A stretch of DNA of 53,299 bases from JBNRMR01 sp050942895 (GTDB lineage Bacteria; Bacillota; Clostridia; Christensenellales; UBA1750): NCBI GenBank assembly GCA_050942895.1, contig JBMNOE010000018.1, positions 1 to 53,299 on the forward strand, written 5' to 3'. Position numbers and translations under genes: made by a program. Of this stretch, positions 50,447-53,299 are shown in pieces. Position 1 is the stretch's first letter, and every line of letters begins with the position of its first letter. The notes beneath the pieces are model-generated. The model was given only the letters and a program-made list of their open reading frames with translations, ran no database searches and had not been told where the DNA came from.

Positions 50447-53218
50447 ATGACTAAGCTTTCAGTGCAAAACCTGCTTTGCAACAGGCTTTTAAACCCTCTT
50501 GGGTTCAACCTGGGCGACAGCCCCTCCCTTTCATGGACTGTTTCCGCTCCTGCCCAGGCGCAGGTTGAAACCCGGGTTGAAATTTCCGATGACGAAACCT
50601 TTTCCAATATTATCTTTGACAGCGGCCTGCAAAAGGATATAAACAGCATATGCTTCCGCCCGCAGGTGGAGCTTAGCCCCAGAACCCGATATAGCTGGCG
50701 CGTCACTGTTTCAAGCGGCGGCGAAAAAGCCATTGAAAAAGCCTGGTTTGAAACCTCAAAGATGGACGAGCCCTGGCAGGCAATGTGGATCTCCCCTGAC
50801 TTCGACCCAAGCTGGCATCCCGTTATATTCAGCGGTATTAATCTGCCGGCAAAAGTGAAGGAAGCCAGGGCCTATGTCAGCGGCCTGGGCATATATGAGC
50901 TTTCAATAAACGGCCGGCGCTGCGGGGATGAATATCTCTCCCCCGGCCTTTGCGCATACGATAAATGGATTCCTTACCAGACATATGACGTAACAGAATC
51001 CTTAAGCTCCGGCGAAAACCTGGTCGAAGCCGCTTTGGGCAACGGCTGGTACAAGGGCCGCTACGGCCTTGACCGAAAGAACAAGTTCGTCTACGGCGAC
51101 GAGTTTTCGTTCATATTTGAACTGCATGTCACCTGCGAGGACGGCAGCCGGCACGTCCTTTCCTCAGACCTTGGCTGGAAGGCCCGCCGCGGCACAGTGG
51201 TCGATTCCAGCATATTCGACGGCGAAGTTCGCGACGATAATCTTGACACCTCCCAAGTCTACGGCGTGAAGGAATCCGCCGTTTCGATGGCTTTGCTGGA
51301 GCCCAGGCGCAGCCCGCCCACGAAAATAATGCACCGCATAAGGCCGATAGAGATAATCAAAACCCCGGCGGGCGAGACGGTGATCGACATGGGCCAGAAC
51401 ATGACAGGCTGGCTTTCATTCGTGTGCCGCGCCCCCAAGGGCAGCGAAACATACCTACAGTTCGGAGAGGTCTTGCAGCAGGGCAATTTCTACAGGGATA
51501 ATCTTCGCACCGCCCTTGCGGAATACCGCTATGTGAGCGACGGAACCGAAAAGACCGTACGCCCCATGTTCACATTCTACGGCTTCCGCTATGTAAAGCT
51601 TACAAGCTGGCATCAAGATGTGAGCCTGGACGATTTCGAGGGCCATGTGCTCTACTCTGATATGAAGCCCACCGGCAGCATAATAACCGGCAACGCAAAG
51701 GTCAACAAGCTGTTTGAAAACACCCTTTGGGGCCAGCGGGGCAATTTTCTGGATGTTCCCACCGACTGCCCCCAGCGCGACGAGCGCATGGGCTGGACCG
51801 GCGATGCCCAGGTATTCTTCGGTACCGCCGCCTACAACATGGATGTCAGCGCCTTCTACAGCAAGTTCTGCTATGACCTGATGAAAGAACAGATGGCCAT
51901 CGGCGGCGCTGTTCCGGTTGTTATCCCCAAGCATGATGTCAAGCAGACGGGCGCCTGCGCCTGGGGCGATGCCGCCACAATAATCCCCTGGAGGATGTAC
52001 GCCTATTACGGCGATATCAACATATTAAAGCAGCAGTATGACAGCATGAAGGCCTGGGTTGAATACATCCGCCGCCATGACGAAAAGACAGGCAACTCCC
52101 GCCTGTGGAAGGGCGACTTCCACTACTGCGACTGGCTCGCCCTGGACGGTGAGGACCCCATCGGCAACCGCTTCGGCGGCACCGAGCGGACATATCTTGC
52201 AAGCTGCTATTACCGCTACAGTTCAATGCTGGTGTCAAAGGCCGCCAAGCTTCTCGGGAAGGATGAAGACGCGAAATTCTACCGCGAGCTTTCAGACGAG
52301 GTTCGCAGGGCGATAATAAAAGAATATGTCACCGAAACGGGAAGGCTGGCCCTCACCACCCAGACTGCCTACATATTGGCCCTGCACTTTGACATCATCC
52401 CCGAAAAGTGGCGCGAGCAGACGGCCTATGCCCTTAGGCTCAAGCTTAAAGAATCCACATATCATCTGCGCACCGGCTTCATCGGCACGCCATATCTCTG
52501 CCGCGTTCTTTCCGCCACCGGCAGCAATGATATCTCCTATCGCCTGCTGATGCAGGAGGACTTCCCCAGCTGGCTCTACGAGGTGAACATGGGCGCTACC
52601 ACCATCTGGGAGCGCTGGAACTCCATACTCCCCGACGGCAGCATAAGCGACACAGGCATGAACTCGCTCAACCACTATTCCTACGGCTCCATAGTGGAAT
52701 GGATGTACGCTAACGCGGCGGGCATACAGCCCATTGAGGAACAGCCCGGCTTCAGGAAGTTCCGCCTTGCCCCGCAGCCGGATCCGCTACTTGGCAGCAT
52801 CGATGCCAGCTTTGAATCCCCTTCGGGCCTGATCAAGAGCGCATGGCAATACCTTGAAAACGGCGAGCTGCAGCTTTGCTTTACTGTGCCCTTCGGTGCG
52901 TCCGCCCTTATCACACTGCCCGACAGCGACAAGGAGGCCTTCCAGGTGGGCCCCGGCGAATACGAGTTTAAATATCTGCCCCTTTCCGCCGGCGAACCGA
53001 AATACAATCTGGATACGCCCCTGAGCGAAATCCTTGCAAGCCCGGGTGCCAAGTCCGTCCTCGAACAGGAATTCCCAAAGCTTACCCATATGATGATATT
53101 CGATATGATGGCGGGCGAACGTTCGCTGAATGATTTCATCCGCGAGGGCTTTATCAGCATCGACAAGAAGGATGCCACCGCCTTCTGCAAAAGGATGACT
53201 GATGCCGCCGCCGAATAG
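50447..53218 (+). CDS. GH78 alpha-L-rhamnosidase with extra C-terminal domain
   Basis: The protein has 923 residues. N-terminal beta domains are followed by an (alpha/alpha)6 barrel with the family motif DVPTDCPQRDERMGWTGD, whose E446 is the expected general acid, and GATTIWERWNS, whose E722 is the expected base. A C-terminal beta domain ends near residue 845. A further 75 or so residues (from LDTPLSEILASPGAKSVLE) form a separate small helical domain seen appended to some clostridial glycosidases. The ATG at 50447 follows AAAGGA at a usable distance; an ATG at 50438 is the alternative. It is 31 bases after GH140 and lacks a signal peptide. Confidence 0.92.
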   Translation: MTKLSVQNLLCNRLLNPLGFNLGDSPSLSWTVSAPAQAQVETRVEISDDETFSNIIFDSGLQKDINSICFRPQVELSPRTRYSWRVTVSSGGEKAIEKAWFETSKMDEPWQAMWISPDFDPSWHPVIFSGINLPAKVKEARAYVSGLGIYELSINGRRCGDEYLSPGLCAYDKWIPYQTYDVTESLSSGENLVEAALGNGWYKGRYGLDRKNKFVYGDEFSFIFELHVTCEDGSRHVLSSDLGWKARRGTVVDSSIFDGEVRDDNLDTSQVYGVKESAVSMALLEPRRSPPTKIMHRIRPIEIIKTPAGETVIDMGQNMTGWLSFVCRAPKGSETYLQFGEVLQQGNFYRDNLRTALAEYRYVSDGTEKTVRPMFTFYGFRYVKLTSWHQDVSLDDFEGHVLYSDMKPTGSIITGNAKVNKLFENTLWGQRGNFLDVPTDCPQRDERMGWTGDAQVFFGTAAYNMDVSAFYSKFCYDLMKEQMAIGGAVPVVIPKHDVKQTGACAWGDAATIIPWRMYAYYGDINILKQQYDSMKAWVEYIRRHDEKTGNSRLWKGDFHYCDWLALDGEDPIGNRFGGTERTYLASCYYRYSSMLVSKAAKLLGKDEDAKFYRELSDEVRRAIIKEYVTETGRLALTTQTAYILALHFDIIPEKWREQTAYALRLKLKESTYHLRTGFIGTPYLCRVLSATGSNDISYRLLMQEDFPSWLYEVNMGATTIWERWNSILPDGSISDTGMNSLNHYSYGSIVEWMYANAAGIQPIEEQPGFRKFRLAPQPDPLLGSIDASFESPSGLIKSAWQYLENGELQLCFTVPFGASALITLPDSDKEAFQVGPGEYEFKYLPLSAGEPKYNLDTPLSEILASPGAKSVLEQEFPKLTHMMIFDMMAGERSLNDFIREGFISIDKKDATAFCKRMTDAAAE

Positions 53219-53229
53219 GTTGACTTAAA

Positions 53230-53299
53230 GACCGAAGTTTGCCAAGGGGGTTCCCAAAGGGGAACTCCCCTTTGGCGGGAGGGGGTCTGGGGGAGGGCG
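53230..53299. repeat. GC-rich interspersed repeat at the window end
   Basis: An imperfect inverted repeat at 53241-53276 (GCCAAGGGGGTTCC with GGAACTCCCCTTTGGC) is followed by GGGAGGGGGTCTGGGGGAGGG. This composition recurs as an intergenic repeat in many clostridial genomes as I recall. It may also act as the terminator of the GH78 operon. Confidence 0.45.

Overview
The window looks like part of a chromosome of an anaerobic, plant-fibre-degrading member of the Bacillota, probably class Clostridia. This is inference from strong AGGAGG-type ribosome sites, four lipoprotein-dependent sugar importers of the LplABC type, YesMN/YesS-like regulators and moderate GC. No rRNA, tRNA, CRISPR array, prophage or intact insertion sequence was seen.

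Layout. 1-4.1 kb: the end of an Mrp-type ATPase and a NifX/NifB-like protein, then a YczE/YitT-type membrane protein and a MarR regulator that share a palindromic operator. 2.6-10 kb: a two-component pair (AraC-type response regulator and sensor kinase) beside sugar importer A (two permeases and a binding lipoprotein). 10.4-12.2 kb: an OsmC-like protein and an MscS-type channel. 12.3-23.5 kb: an oligogalacturonate lyase joined to importer B, a membrane-anchored AraC regulator, and importer C transcribed divergently. 23.7-25.9 kb: two decayed genes, a glyoxylate carboligase and an XRE regulator. 25.9-28.8 kb: a P-type cation ATPase behind a NiCo-type (cobalt/nickel) riboswitch with its own promoter and terminator. 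28.9-48.8 kb: about 20 kb of minus-strand genes. In transcription order these are a PdxA-like dehydrogenase, a DUF1537 kinase, a DapA-like aldolase, an unusual sulfatase-modifying-factor/sialidase/MORN fusion, an (alpha/alpha)6 glycosidase, a GH127 arabinofuranosidase, a GntR/FadR regulator, a racemase-like protein, a split transketolase, a transaldolase, a KdgF-like cupin, importer D and a GH30 glycosidase. 49-53.2 kb: a divergent pair, a GH140 apiosidase-like enzyme and a GH78 alpha-L-rhamnosidase, ending in a GC-rich repeat.

How it may work together. None of the glycosidases has a signal peptide. The four importers carry no ATPase of their own, so they probably share one encoded elsewhere. 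The likely scheme is uptake of pectin-derived oligosaccharides (homogalacturonan and rhamnogalacturonan side chains containing arabinofuranose, rhamnose and perhaps apiose), cytoplasmic cleavage, and entry into central metabolism through the split transketolase, transaldolase, cupin, kinase, dehydrogenase and aldolase. The most notable items are the NiCo riboswitch, the three-part fusion protein, and the co-location of an apiosidase-like enzyme with a split transketolase and a DUF1537/PdxA pair.
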